Positions 25,543 to 33,986 of a stretch of DNA of 64,000 nt are shown piece by piece. The DNA is taken from the NCBI GenBank assembly GCA_963701325.1, contig OY969604.1:2790001-2854000 (forward strand), given 5' to 3'. Origin of the DNA: Bog-756 sp963701325. GTDB taxonomy: Bacteria > Actinomycetota > Acidimicrobiia > Acidimicrobiales > RAAP-2. The notes beneath the pieces were generated by a model. The model was given only the letters and a program-made list of their open reading frames with translations, made no database searches and was not told the origin of the DNA. Positions within the stretch are counted from its first letter, which is position 1; every line of letters starts with the position of its first letter. Both the position numbers and the translations under genes were made by a program.

Positions 25543-26802
25543 ATGAAGCGTCTGGCCGTCCTCTCCCTCCATACCTCGCCGCTGGCCCAACCCGGCACCG
25601 GGGACGGCGGCGGCATGAACGTGTACGTGCGTGAGCTCTCTTCGGCGTTGGCCCGGGCCGGCGTGCTGTGCGACGTGTACACCCGGGCATGGTCGGACGA
25701 CCTCGCACCGGTGCTCGACATCGAGCCCGGCCTCCGGGTACACCACATCCCCGCCGGTCCGCCGAGGCCGGTGACCAAGGAGTCGCTCCCCGGCGTGGTC
25801 GACGAATTTGCAGAAGGGGTCATCAAGTCGATCACCACCGGGGCCTACGGCGGAGACGACGCCCCACCCTTCGACGCGGTCCACGCCAACTATTGGCTGA
25901 GCGGGGTGGCCGGCCACGCGATCAAGCATCAGCTCAACCTGCCCCTCGTGTCGACCTTCCACACCCTCGACCGCGTGAAGGCCGAGTCGAGCCCCGAGGA
26001 AGTCCAGGCCGACTCCTCCCACCTGCGGGCAGAGGCCGAGGCCACGGTCATCCGGTGCTCCGATACCGTGCTCGCGTCGTGCTCGGTGGAGGCGGCCCAG
26101 CTCTCCGACCTCTACGGTGCCGATCCCTCCAGGATCCGCATCGTCGCCCCCGGAGTCGAGCACGCCTTCTTCGGGCCCGGGGACCGCGCCCAGGCCCGTC
26201 GGGCCCTCGGGCTGCCTGCCACCGGTCCGCTGCTGCTCTTCGTCGGCCGCATCCAACCGCTGAAGGGTGCCGGCGTCGCGGTCTCGGCCCTCGCATCGCT
26301 CGCTCGGGACCACCCCGATGCCCGCCTTGTCGTGGTCGGCGGCCCGAGCGGCCCGCACGGCGACGAGGAGGTCGCGCACATCGTGTCCCTGGTCGCCGAG
26401 CTCGGCGTCGCGGGACAGGTCGTCTTCGTGCCGCCCCGTCCCCATGAGTTGCTCTCGACGTTTTACCGTGCAGCTGACGTCTGCCTGGTCCCGAGCCGGT
26501 CCGAGTCCTTCGGGCTGGTCGCGCTCGAAGCCGCGGCCTGCGGCACGCCCGTGGTCGCTTCCGACGTGGGCGGCCTGAGCAGCCTGGTCGACCACGGGCG
26601 GACGGGCTTCCTGGTCGAAGATGCCGACCCCGAGGCCTACGCGGCCTGGGTCCGTCAGATCCTGGCCGAGCCACTGCTCGCCGAACGGCTCAGCACCGGA
26701 TCGGTCCTCCGGGCCCGCCGCTACACCTGGGCGCGCGCCGCCCACCTGCTGGTCGAGATCTACGCCGAGCTCACCACGGGTCGCCTCGTCGAGTGCTCGT
26801 GA
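25543..26802 (+). CDS. mshA: D-inositol-3-phosphate glycosyltransferase (mycothiol biosynthesis)
   Basis: 419 residues, GT-B fold, GT4 family. The MshA-type N-terminal loop GTGDGGGMNVYVREL is at about 18-32. The nucleotide-sugar domain shows FVGRIQPLKG near 233 and the E-x7-E element SESFGLVALEAAACGTPVVAS near 320. It transfers GlcNAc from UDP-GlcNAc to inositol-3-phosphate, the first mycothiol step. The following YbjN-like gene is the same neighbour as in Mycobacterium (Rv0486-Rv0487), which supports the call over other GT4 enzymes. The 3' end carries a 20-bp tandem duplication. Confidence 0.85.
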   Translation: MKRLAVLSLHTSPLAQPGTGDGGGMNVYVRELSSALARAGVLCDVYTRAWSDDLAPVLDIEPGLRVHHIPAGPPRPVTKESLPGVVDEFAEGVIKSITTGAYGGDDAPPFDAVHANYWLSGVAGHAIKHQLNLPLVSTFHTLDRVKAESSPEEVQADSSHLRAEAEATVIRCSDTVLASCSVEAAQLSDLYGADPSRIRIVAPGVEHAFFGPGDRAQARRALGLPATGPLLLFVGRIQPLKGAGVAVSALASLARDHPDARLVVVGGPSGPHGDEEVAHIVSLVAELGVAGQVVFVPPRPHELLSTFYRAADVCLVPSRSESFGLVALEAAACGTPVVASDVGGLSSLVDHGRTGFLVEDADPEAYAAWVRQILAEPLLAERLSTGSVLRARRYTWARAAHLLVEIYAELTTGRLVECS

Positions 26803-26827
26803 CCGACGTCGAGCGCTCGTGACCGAC
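26788..26827 (+). repeat. 20-bp tandem duplication at the mshA / ybjN-like junction
   Basis: Two adjacent 20-bp copies (26788-26807 and 26808-26827) differ at one base. Each contains the GTGACCGAC of a start codon overlapping a TGA. The first copy holds the mshA stop and a GTG that now opens a seven-codon frame ending at 26822. That stop overlaps the real GTG start at 26819. Confidence 0.85.
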
Positions 26828-27334
26828 GAGTGGGCGGGCATCCTCGGGGCCGACGAGCGCGAGCAGGTCTGCGCGAGGATCGACGCCTGGGCGGCGCGTG
26901 AGCTGGCCTCCGGGGGCGCCCTGGTGGCCGTGGACCGCCAGGCCGGAGGCGACCCGATCACCGGAGCTCCGAGGTGGTACCTCCGGCTGCGTGGCGACGA
27001 GAAGGAATTCGTGACCGTCTGGCTCACGCTGCGCCAGCGGACCCTCCGCCACGAGGCCCAGTTCATGCCGGCTCCCGAGACCAACGTCGAAGCCACCTGG
27101 GAGTACCTGCTCCGGCGCAACGCCGACCTGGCCGGGGTCTCCTTCGCGCTCGGGGCCGAGGACGCCATCTACCTCGTGGGTCGGGTACCGGTCTCCCGCG
27201 TGGACGACGACGAGCTCGACCGGATCATCGGGGCATCACTGGCCTACACCGACGAGTGCTTTCCGACCGCGATGTCCATCGGCTACGCGGGTCGGTACCG
27301 GCGAGCGCCGGCGAGGGGCCCGGCCGCTTCCTGA
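26819..27334 (+). CDS. YbjN-domain protein
   Basis: About 171 residues. It has the YbjN (type III secretion chaperone-like) fold signature: WYLRLRGDEKEFVTVWLTLRQRTLRHEAQFMPAPE near the centre, then the VSFALGAEDAIYLVGRVPV segment. This is the conserved actinobacterial neighbour of mshA; its role is not established. GTG 26819 is used because it heads the conserved sequence. It sits in the second copy of the 20-bp duplication. Confidence 0.8.
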   Translation: MTDEWAGILGADEREQVCARIDAWAARELASGGALVAVDRQAGGDPITGAPRWYLRLRGDEKEFVTVWLTLRQRTLRHEAQFMPAPETNVEATWEYLLRRNADLAGVSFALGAEDAIYLVGRVPVSRVDDDELDRIIGASLAYTDECFPTAMSIGYAGRYRRAPARGPAAS

Positions 27335-27383
27335 CCTGCGCCCGGAGGGGAAGCCGGAGCCGGGGCCGACACGGGGCCCACTG

Positions 27384-27389
27384 GTAGCG
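27384..27389 (+). promoter_or_regulatory. Putative -10 element for leaderless transcription of proC
   Basis: TAGCGT lies seven bases before ATG 27397, with no Shine-Dalgarno sequence. Confidence 0.4.
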
Positions 27390-27396
27390 TGCGCGC

Positions 27397-28188
27397 ATGG
27401 CTCCCAAGCTCCTGGTGGTCGGCGGCGGCAAGATGGGTGGCGCCCTGGTGACCGGGCTCCTGGGCGGCCGATGGGCGTCCGTGGAAGAGCTCTGGGTGAC
27501 CGAGCCCGATCCGTCCCAGCGGCGGTCCCTGGAGGAGGCCAACCCCGGGCTCACGGTGACCGCGGGGCCGGTGGAGGCCCCCGACGTCCTGCTCGCCGTC
27601 AAGCCCGATGTCGCCGAGGACGTGGCCCGCACGCTGGCGACGACCGGCGCACGGCGGGTGCTCTCGATCGTGGCCGGCCTCTCCTCGGCACGGCTCGAGG
27701 CCGCGCTGCCGGACGGCAGCGTCGTGGTGCGGGCGATGCCCAACACGCCCTCGCTGATCGGCGCCGGTGTCGCCGGCATCTCGGGGGGCACAAGGGCGAC
27801 CTCGGCCGATCTCGACTGGGCAGAGGGGATCCTGGGCGCCGTCGGCACCGTGGTCCGGCTGCCGGAGCGGCAGCTCGACGCGGTGACCGGCATTTCCGGT
27901 TCGGGGCCCGCGTACGTTTTCCTGGTCGCCGAGGCGCTGATCGAGGCGGGGGTCGCGGCCGGGCTCCCCCGTGACACCAGCAGGCGGCTGGTGGTCGGGA
28001 CGCTCCTCGGTTCCTCGCGCATGCTGGACGAGACGGGGGACGACCCGGCAGAGCTGCGGGCCGCGGTGACCTCTCCGGGTGGCACCACCGCCGCGGCACT
28101 GCGCACCCTCGAGCTCAAGGCGGTCCGTTCGGCGTTCATCGAGGCGGTGGTCGCGGCGACCGAACGGTCGAAGCAGCTCGGTCGGTGA
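27397..28188 (+). CDS. proC: Pyrroline-5-carboxylate reductase
   Basis: 263 residues, normal length. The NADPH-binding GGGKMGGAL is at residues 9-17 and MPNTPSLIGAG near 114. The C-terminal signature GISGSGPAYVFLVAEAL is near 165, followed by VTSPGGTTAAAL. It catalyses the last step of proline synthesis, P5C to L-proline. The stop overlaps the GTG of the next gene by four bases. Confidence 0.93.
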   Translation: MAPKLLVVGGGKMGGALVTGLLGGRWASVEELWVTEPDPSQRRSLEEANPGLTVTAGPVEAPDVLLAVKPDVAEDVARTLATTGARRVLSIVAGLSSARLEAALPDGSVVVRAMPNTPSLIGAGVAGISGGTRATSADLDWAEGILGAVGTVVRLPERQLDAVTGISGSGPAYVFLVAEALIEAGVAAGLPRDTSRRLVVGTLLGSSRMLDETGDDPAELRAAVTSPGGTTAAALRTLELKAVRSAFIEAVVAATERSKQLGR

Positions 28189-29105
28189 CCAGGCCCGTCC
28201 CGGCCGCGGGCGAGGCGCCGGCCGTCTACTTCCTCTCCGACTACGGCCTCGACGACGAGTTCGCGGGTGTGGTCCACGCCGTCCTCCACCGGCGTGCCCC
28301 CTCGGTGCCGGTCATCGACCTCTCGCACCGGGTCCCGCCCTTCGACGTGGTGGCCGGCGCCGCCCTCCTGGCCCGCGCCGCTCCGACTCTCGGAGCCGGA
28401 GTCGTGCTGGCGGTGGTCGACCCGGGGGTGGGCTCCGATCGGCGCCCGGTCGCCGTCGGGGTCAGGTCGGAGAATGGGGGCCCGGGCTGGCTGGTCGGAC
28501 CGGACAACGGGCTGCTCGTCCCTGCCGCCGACACGCTCGGTGGAGCCGAGCGGGTGATCGTGCTGACCCGACCCGACCCCGGTCATGTCCTGGCCGGAGC
28601 CACCTTCGACGGCCGGGATCTCTTCGCCCCGGCAGCCGCCCACCTCGTGCTCGGGCACGCCCCGGACGATCTCGGACCGTCCGCCGACCCGCGGACCCTG
28701 GTCGCGTCCGAAGAGTCAGTCGCCGGGCCCCTGGCCGGAGCGGGTCCCGTCCTGCTCATCGCCGTGGGGTGGATCGACCGGTTCGGCAACGTCCAGCTCG
28801 GGATCGACGGCGATGGCGCGGCGGACATCCTCGGTTCCCCGGGTGCACGGTTGCAGGTCGCACTCGGTCCGCTGGGCGACCCTGGCGCGGCGGCGGGATG
28901 CCGGGCCGACGACCGTCCTGAGGGATTCGAGGCGTGGACCGAGGTGCGACGGGTCACCGCGTTCGCCGATCTCGACCCCGGCGAGGTCGGTCTCCTCCTC
29001 GACGCCAACGGCCGGCCCGCCCTGGTACTCGACCGGTCCTCGGCAGCCGCCCACCTTGGGATCGACGGCCCGGGGCGAACGGTGGCGGTACGAGCGGCCG
29101 ACTGA
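28185..29105 (+). CDS. SAM hydroxide adenosyltransferase (DUF62, chlorinase/fluorinase superfamily)
   Basis: 306 residues. The family segments are all present: FLSDYGLDDEFAGVVHAVL near residue 15, VVDPGVGSDRRPVAVG near 79-94, VGPDNGLLVP, and GRDLFAPAAAHLVLG near 145. The Asp-Arg-His triad typical of the hydrolytic branch is seen in DPGVGSDRR and the later His. The fluorinase-specific insertion is not apparent. It probably converts S-adenosylmethionine and water to adenosine and methionine. Overlaps proC by GTGA, an arrangement suggesting one transcript. Confidence 0.82.
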   Translation: MTRPVPAAGEAPAVYFLSDYGLDDEFAGVVHAVLHRRAPSVPVIDLSHRVPPFDVVAGAALLARAAPTLGAGVVLAVVDPGVGSDRRPVAVGVRSENGGPGWLVGPDNGLLVPAADTLGGAERVIVLTRPDPGHVLAGATFDGRDLFAPAAAHLVLGHAPDDLGPSADPRTLVASEESVAGPLAGAGPVLLIAVGWIDRFGNVQLGIDGDGAADILGSPGARLQVALGPLGDPGAAAGCRADDRPEGFEAWTEVRRVTAFADLDPGEVGLLLDANGRPALVLDRSSAAAHLGIDGPGRTVAVRAAD

Positions 29106-29152
29106 GCAACCAGGGCTTCTACGTCTGGCCCCGCTCCGCCGCCGCGCCGTCC

Positions 29153-29158
29153 TACGAT
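29153..29158 (+). promoter_or_regulatory. Putative -10 element for leaderless transcription of rex
   Basis: TACGAT lies seven bases before GTG 29166, and no Shine-Dalgarno sequence is present. No Rex operator (TTGTGAA-type palindrome) is seen around it. Confidence 0.4.
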
Positions 29159-29165
29159 CCAGCCA

Positions 29166-29915
29166 GTGTCAGCACGACCCCCCGACCCGAGCGGCGTACC
29201 CCGGCCCCCAACGTCGAGCACCCAGGGCCGGCGCATCCCAGAGGCCACGGTCGCCCGGCTGCCGGTCTACCAACGCATCCTCGAGGAGCTGCTCCGTTCC
29301 GGCACCACCACGGTCTCCTCGGAGCTCCTGGCCTCGGCCGCGCAGGTCAACGCGGCAAAGGTCCGAAAGGACCTCTCGCTGCTCGGCTCCTTCGGCACCC
29401 GCGGCGCCGGGTACGACGCCGCCTTCCTCATCGAGCAGATCGACCGCCAACTCGGTCTCGACCGCGTCTGGCCGATGGTCATCGCCGGCATCGGGAACCT
29501 GGGCCGGGCGCTGGCCCGCTCCCAGGGGTTCGCGGCGCGGAATTTCCGGGTGACCGCCCTGCTCGACACCGACCCGACGATCATCGGGGAGCGGCTCGAC
29601 GAGGTGATCGTGCGCCACCCTGACGAGCTGCGTGCCATCGCCGCGGAGGTCCCGCTTGCCATCGGGGTCATCACCACCCCTGCTGCGGTCGCCCAGCGGG
29701 TCGCCGACCTGATGATCGACGCCGGGGTGCGCTCGCTGCTCAACTTTGCGCCACGGGTGCTGGAGGTGCCCCCGGACGTCCTGCTCCGCTACGTCGACCT
29801 GAGCATCGAGCTACAAGTCATGAGCTTCTACCAGGCCCGGCGGGTTGCCGATGAGTCGAGTGACCGCATGCCGATCATCCGCTCGATCGGCCTCAGCCCG
29901 AGCCCGACCGACTGA
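29166..29915 (+). CDS. rex: Redox-sensing transcriptional repressor Rex
   Basis: 249 residues. The winged-helix DNA-binding domain covers about 24-90 (RLPVYQRILEEL, VNAAKVRKDLSLLGSFGTRGAGY). The NAD(H)-binding Rossmann fold has AGIGNLGRAL near 102. The domain-swapped C-terminal helix is LSIELQVMSFYQARR. Rex releases DNA when the NADH/NAD+ ratio rises. In Streptomyces it controls cyd, nuo and its own rex-hemACD operon. Here it precedes hemA by about 200 bases in the same order, though I find no canonical operator in the window. Confidence 0.93.
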   Translation: MSARPPDPSGVPRPPTSSTQGRRIPEATVARLPVYQRILEELLRSGTTTVSSELLASAAQVNAAKVRKDLSLLGSFGTRGAGYDAAFLIEQIDRQLGLDRVWPMVIAGIGNLGRALARSQGFAARNFRVTALLDTDPTIIGERLDEVIVRHPDELRAIAAEVPLAIGVITTPAAVAQRVADLMIDAGVRSLLNFAPRVLEVPPDVLLRYVDLSIELQVMSFYQARRVADESSDRMPIIRSIGLSPSPTD

Positions 29916-29919
29916 ATCC

Positions 29920-29948
29920 GGCCGCCCGCACGGCCGCGACTGGCGGCC
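29920..29948 (+). terminator. Inverted repeat after rex
   Basis: GGCCGCC (29920-29926) and GGCGGCC (29942-29948) can pair around a 15-base loop just after the rex stop. No T-run follows, so termination is uncertain. Confidence 0.35.
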
Positions 29949-30119
29949 ACGCAGGCGGGCCGCGAAGCTGTGGGGCCGTCTGATCCGATCCGGACTGCCG
30001 GAACAGCCCTACTCGGTAGGGTTGACATGTGGGTCCTCGCTCTGTGCGGGGACGAGCCGAGCGAGGCGTGATCAAGTGACCGACCGAGTGAACCTCGCAA
30101 CGACCGGGACGGTGCTTCC

Positions 30120-31403
30120 GTGTCGGTGATCGTCGTGGGCCTCGATCAGAAGCACGCCCCGCCCGACCTGCTCGATCGGGTCTCGGTGACCGAGGCCGGG
30201 CTGCCCAAGGCGCTCGGTCGCCTCCGGGACCAGCCGAACCTCTCCGAGGCGGTCCTCCTGTCGACCTGTCTGCGCACCGAGGTCTATGCGGTGGTCGAGC
30301 GCTTCCACGACGGGGTGGCCGAGCTCCAGGAGTTCCTCTGCGAGGTCAGCGGCAGCCCGGTCGCGCAACTGGCCGAGTACAGCACCATCCGGTTCGACGA
30401 CGACGTGTCTGCCCACCTGTTCACCGTCGCGGCGGGCCTCGACTCGGCCGTCCTCGGGGAGTCGGAGGTGCTCGGCCAGGTCCGCCGAGCCTGGGAGCGG
30501 GCTCAGGGAGAAGCGGTGTCGGGGCCGGTGCTCGGCGCGCTCTTCCGGCACGCGGTCGAGACCGGCAAGCGGGTCCGCTCCGAGACGGCCATCGCCCGCG
30601 GGATCACCTCCCTCTCCCACGGTGCCGTGGCCCTGGCCGCCGATCGCCGTACCGGCGGCCTGAGCGGTGCCCGGGTGGCCGTCGTGGGCGCGGGGGAGAT
30701 GGGGGAGGGCGTGGCCCAGGCCCTCGGCGGGCACGGGGTCGAACGGCTTGTCGTCGCCAACCGGACTCCCGAACGGGCCGAGGCCCTGGCGGCATCGCTG
30801 CCCGACGTGGTCGCCCCGATGATCGAGACCCGGTCCCTCGACGACCTCGGCTCGCTGCTGTCCGGCGCGGACGTGGTCTTCAGCACGGTGGACACCTCCC
30901 ACCCGATCATCGACCGGGCACTGCTCGAGGAGACCCTCGCCGGTCGCGACGGCTCCCCCGCCCTCCTGGTGGTCGACCTCGGGGTGCCCCGCAACGTGGA
31001 ACCGACCGCATCCGAGCTCGACGGACTCGACCTGGTGGACATGGGGATGCTGCGGGCTGCTGTCGCCGACGCCGTCTCGGGTCGACAGGACGAGGTGGCC
31101 GCGGCAAGCGCCATCGTCTCCGACGAGCTGGAGCGGTACCGGGTGGCGGCCCGGGCCCGCGATGCAGCGCCCATCGTGTCGGCCCTCCGCTCCAGGGTCG
31201 AGGAGGCCCGGCGCGCCGAGCTGGATCGCCAACGCTCCAAGCGCTCGGACCTCACCGACGAGCAGTGGGAGCAGGTCGACGCGGTGACCGCCTCGTTGGT
31301 GGCCAAGCTGCTCCACCAGCCGACGGTGACCCTCAAGGAGGCCGCCGGAACGCCGCGGGGCGAACGCCTCGTCGAGGCCCTCCGCACGCTGTTCGACCTC
31401 TAG
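30120..31403 (+). CDS. hemA: Glutamyl-tRNA reductase
   Basis: 427 residues. The catalytic Cys50 sits in LSTCLRTEVYA, where most family members have STCNR; here Leu51 replaces Asn. LGESEVLGQVRRAWE follows near 103, and the NADPH fold has GAGEMGEGVAQAL near 189. A C-terminal dimerisation region completes the protein. It reduces glutamyl-tRNA to glutamate-1-semialdehyde, the committed step of C5-pathway tetrapyrrole synthesis, and its partner HemL is encoded at 35049. GTG start. Confidence 0.93.
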   Translation: MSVIVVGLDQKHAPPDLLDRVSVTEAGLPKALGRLRDQPNLSEAVLLSTCLRTEVYAVVERFHDGVAELQEFLCEVSGSPVAQLAEYSTIRFDDDVSAHLFTVAAGLDSAVLGESEVLGQVRRAWERAQGEAVSGPVLGALFRHAVETGKRVRSETAIARGITSLSHGAVALAADRRTGGLSGARVAVVGAGEMGEGVAQALGGHGVERLVVANRTPERAEALAASLPDVVAPMIETRSLDDLGSLLSGADVVFSTVDTSHPIIDRALLEETLAGRDGSPALLVVDLGVPRNVEPTASELDGLDLVDMGMLRAAVADAVSGRQDEVAAASAIVSDELERYRVAARARDAAPIVSALRSRVEEARRAELDRQRSKRSDLTDEQWEQVDAVTASLVAKLLHQPTVTLKEAAGTPRGERLVEALRTLFDL

Positions 31404-31426
31404 CCCGTGGCCGGGCCGTCGACACG

Positions 31427-32380
31427 ATGATCGCTCCCGCCCGGTTGCGGTTGGCCACGCGCGGCTCGCCGCTCGCCCTCTGGCAGGCCCGGCGGGTTGC
31501 GGCGCTGCTGGGAGTGGCCGGAGTCGACTCCGCACTGGTGGTGGTCGAGACGGAGGGCGACCGGCGCCAGGATCTGTCTCTCGCGCACCTCGGCGGCAGG
31601 GGGGTGTTCGTGAAGGAGGTCCAGGCTGCCGTGTCCCGTGGTGACGCGGACGCCGCCGTGCACTCGGCCAAGGACCTCCCGGCTGCCGCAGACCTCGCCG
31701 TGCCCGGGCTCGTGCTGGCCGCGGTTCCCGAGCGCGGCGACCCCCGGGACGTGCTCGTGGGCGCGGAACTGGACGGGTTGCCGACCGGGGCGACGGTGGC
31801 CACCGGCTCTGCCCGCCGCCGCGTGCAGCTGGCCAACCGACGACCGGACCTCACCTTCGCCGACCTCCGGGGCAACCTCGCCACGCGCCTCGCCCGGGCC
31901 GGCACCGACGGCGTCGTGGCAGTCGTGACCGCCCGGGCGGCGCTCGACCGTCTCGCGTGGGAGCCTCCTCCGGGTCTCGCGTTCGAGGTGCTCGCGCCGT
32001 CCACGATGGTGCCCCAGGCGGGCCAGGGCGCGTTGGCCGTCGAATGCCGTGCCGAGGACGAGCGCACCCTCGAGGCGCTGGCCGCGATCGACGACGGATC
32101 GGCCCATGCCGACCTCGATGCGGAGCGCGCCTTCCTCGACGAGCTCGGCGGGGGGTGCACGCTGCCGGTCGGGGCGCATGCCTCCGGCGACGGCAGCCCG
32201 GACGCGGCAGGATGCCGGCCGATGCGACTCACCGGGATGCTGGCCTCCGCGGACGGCCACGTGCTGCTCCGGCACTCGGAGGTCGGCGCGGACGGTCCCG
32301 CGCTCGGGAGATCGGTGGCCCGGTATCTCCTCGACCACGCGGGCGGCGCCGACTTCGGGCCGTGGTCCCCCGTCCCGTGA
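31427..32380 (+). CDS. hemC: Porphobilinogen deaminase (hydroxymethylbilane synthase)
   Basis: 317 residues from ATG 31427. N-terminal RLATRGSPLALWQA is at about 7-20. The substrate-binding GSARRRVQL and LRGNLATRL segments follow. Cys244 in GGGCTLPVGAHA is the dipyrromethane cofactor attachment site. It polymerises four porphobilinogen units to hydroxymethylbilane. The stop overlaps the cobA GTG (GTGA). Confidence 0.93.
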   Translation: MIAPARLRLATRGSPLALWQARRVAALLGVAGVDSALVVVETEGDRRQDLSLAHLGGRGVFVKEVQAAVSRGDADAAVHSAKDLPAAADLAVPGLVLAAVPERGDPRDVLVGAELDGLPTGATVATGSARRRVQLANRRPDLTFADLRGNLATRLARAGTDGVVAVVTARAALDRLAWEPPPGLAFEVLAPSTMVPQAGQGALAVECRAEDERTLEALAAIDDGSAHADLDAERAFLDELGGGCTLPVGAHASGDGSPDAAGCRPMRLTGMLASADGHVLLRHSEVGADGPALGRSVARYLLDHAGGADFGPWSPVP

Positions 32381-33102
32381 CGGTCGCGCTGGTCGGCGCC
32401 GGGCCCGGCGACCCCGGTCTGCTCACCCGACGCGGCGCCGAGCTGCTGGCCGCGGCCGAGGTCGTGATCTACGACCGGCTCATCGGCCACGAGCTGCTCG
32501 GGTTGGCCCCCGAATCGGCCGAGCTCATCGACGTCGGGAAGGGCCCCGGCGAGTCGACCCGGCAGGCCGGGATCAACGACCTGTTGGTCGAGCACGGCCG
32601 CTCGGGCCGCCGGGTCGTGCGCCTCAAGGGAGGCGACCCGTTCGTCTTCGGCCGGGGCGGTGAGGAGGTCGAGGCCCTCCAGCGGGCGGGCGTCGAGGTC
32701 GAGCTCGTGCCCGGGGTGAGCTCCGCCTTCGCCGCGCCGGCAGCTGCAGGGATCCCGGTGACCCACCGGTCGGTCTCGACCTCGGTGACCGTGGTCACCG
32801 GGCATGCCGGCAACCCGTCGCTCCCCGGGGCGGACTGGGAGACCCTGGGCAAGCTCGACGGCACCCTGGTGGTCCTCATGGGGATGGCCGAGCGCGCGGT
32901 CATCGCCGACCGTCTGATGACCGCCGGCCGCCCACCGTCCACCCCCGTCGCGGTCATCCACTGGGGGACCACCGACCGCCAGCAGGTGGTGCGCACGACC
33001 CTGGCCGGACTGGCCGCAGTCGAGTTGCCGGCGCCGGCCGTGATCGTGGTGGGACCGGTCGCCGGACTCGATCTCGACCGACCCGGGCCCGAGCGGCGCT
33101 GA
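32377..33102 (+). CDS. cobA: Uroporphyrinogen-III C-methyltransferase
   Basis: About 241 residues. The SAM-binding start VALVGAGPGDPGLLT is followed by VIYDRLI, GKGPGESTRQAGINDLLV and RLKGGDPFVFGRGGEE, all diagnostic for SUMT enzymes. GIPVTHRSVSTSVTVVTGH follows. It makes precorrin-2, the branch to sirohaem and cobalamin. It is a monofunctional protein separate from the following hemD. GTG 32377 is chosen for the four-base overlap with hemC; GTG 32362 is possible. Confidence 0.92.
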   Translation: MTVALVGAGPGDPGLLTRRGAELLAAAEVVIYDRLIGHELLGLAPESAELIDVGKGPGESTRQAGINDLLVEHGRSGRRVVRLKGGDPFVFGRGGEEVEALQRAGVEVELVPGVSSAFAAPAAAGIPVTHRSVSTSVTVVTGHAGNPSLPGADWETLGKLDGTLVVLMGMAERAVIADRLMTAGRPPSTPVAVIHWGTTDRQQVVRTTLAGLAAVELPAPAVIVVGPVAGLDLDRPGPERR

Positions 33103-33103
33103 G

Positions 33104-33958
33104 ATGGGCCCGGCCCGGAGCCGCTCGGCGACGATCCGCCCGCTGGCCGACCGTCGGGTGGTGGTCACCAGGGCCCGGGATCAGGCCGGCGACCTCGTGC
33201 GTGCCTTGGTCGATCTCGGGGCGGCGGTCGTCGAGCTACCGGTGATCGCCATCGAGGACCCGGCCGACGGCGGTGCCGAGTTGGCCGCGGCAGCCGACCG
33301 GGTCGTGGCCGGCCGCTACTCGTGGGTGGTGGTCACCTCCGCCAACGCGGCGACCCGGCTGCTGACCGTCGTGGGTGATCGGGCTCTCCCGGGGTCGGTC
33401 CGGTGGGCCGCGGTCGGACGGTCGACCGCGGAGGCCCTCACGGCGCGGGCCGTGGATCCCGACCTGGTGCCCGAAACCGCGATCTCCGAGGCACTGGTCG
33501 AGGCCTTCCCGCGGCCCGGCACGGCTGTCGCACCGCATGATGGCGAGACGGCTGCGGCGGTGCTCTACGTGCGCGCCGAGACGACGCGGGACGTGCTCGT
33601 TCCCGGTCTGGCCGCCAAGGGCTGGCTGGTCGACGAGGCGGTGGGCTACCGGACCGTCGCCGGTCAGGTGGACGCCGCCGCGGTGGACGCAGTCGCCGGG
33701 GCCGACGCAATTGCCTTCACGTCGCCCTCCACGGTGGACCACGCGGTCGCGCTCCTCGGTGCCGACGGGATCCCGCCGGTCATCGCCACCATCGGTCCGG
33801 TCACCTCGGGATCGGTGCGAGGAGCCGGGTTGCGCGTCGCCGCAGAGGCGACGGACCACACCGTCGGCGGGCTGGTCGATGCACTCGTCACGGCGCTCAC
33901 CAGGGGCGCTATCCCCGCCCCTGACGCGCCCGCCCCGGTCCCGCCCCAAGGGGCGTGA
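33104..33958 (+). CDS. hemD: Uroporphyrinogen-III synthase
   Basis: 284 residues. HemD proteins are weakly conserved. Support comes from the N-terminal LADRRVVVTRARDQAGDLVRALVDLGAAVVELPVIAI pattern, the WVVVTSANAA segment near 70, AIAFTSPSTVDHAV near 205, and the position directly after cobA. It closes and inverts ring D of hydroxymethylbilane to uroporphyrinogen III. One base separates it from the cobA stop. Confidence 0.88.
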   Translation: MGPARSRSATIRPLADRRVVVTRARDQAGDLVRALVDLGAAVVELPVIAIEDPADGGAELAAAADRVVAGRYSWVVVTSANAATRLLTVVGDRALPGSVRWAAVGRSTAEALTARAVDPDLVPETAISEALVEAFPRPGTAVAPHDGETAAAVLYVRAETTRDVLVPGLAAKGWLVDEAVGYRTVAGQVDAAAVDAVAGADAIAFTSPSTVDHAVALLGADGIPPVIATIGPVTSGSVRGAGLRVAAEATDHTVGGLVDALVTALTRGAIPAPDAPAPVPPQGA

Positions 33959-33972
33959 CCACCGGCCTGCCG

Positions 33973-33978
33973 TAGGCT
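33973..33978 (+). promoter_or_regulatory. Putative -10 element for leaderless transcription of hemB
   Basis: TAGGCT lies eight bases before GTG 33987. This suggests an internal promoter within the hem cluster; no Shine-Dalgarno sequence precedes the start. Confidence 0.35.
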
Positions 33979-33986
33979 GGGCGTCC

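Noticed and set aside
30022..30027. TTGACA as -35 of a hemA promoter
   Set aside because: No acceptable -10 lies 16-18 bases downstream.
29106..30119. Rex operator near rex or hemA
   Set aside because: No TTGTGAA-type palindrome is present around either start, despite the Streptomyces precedent for rex-hem control.
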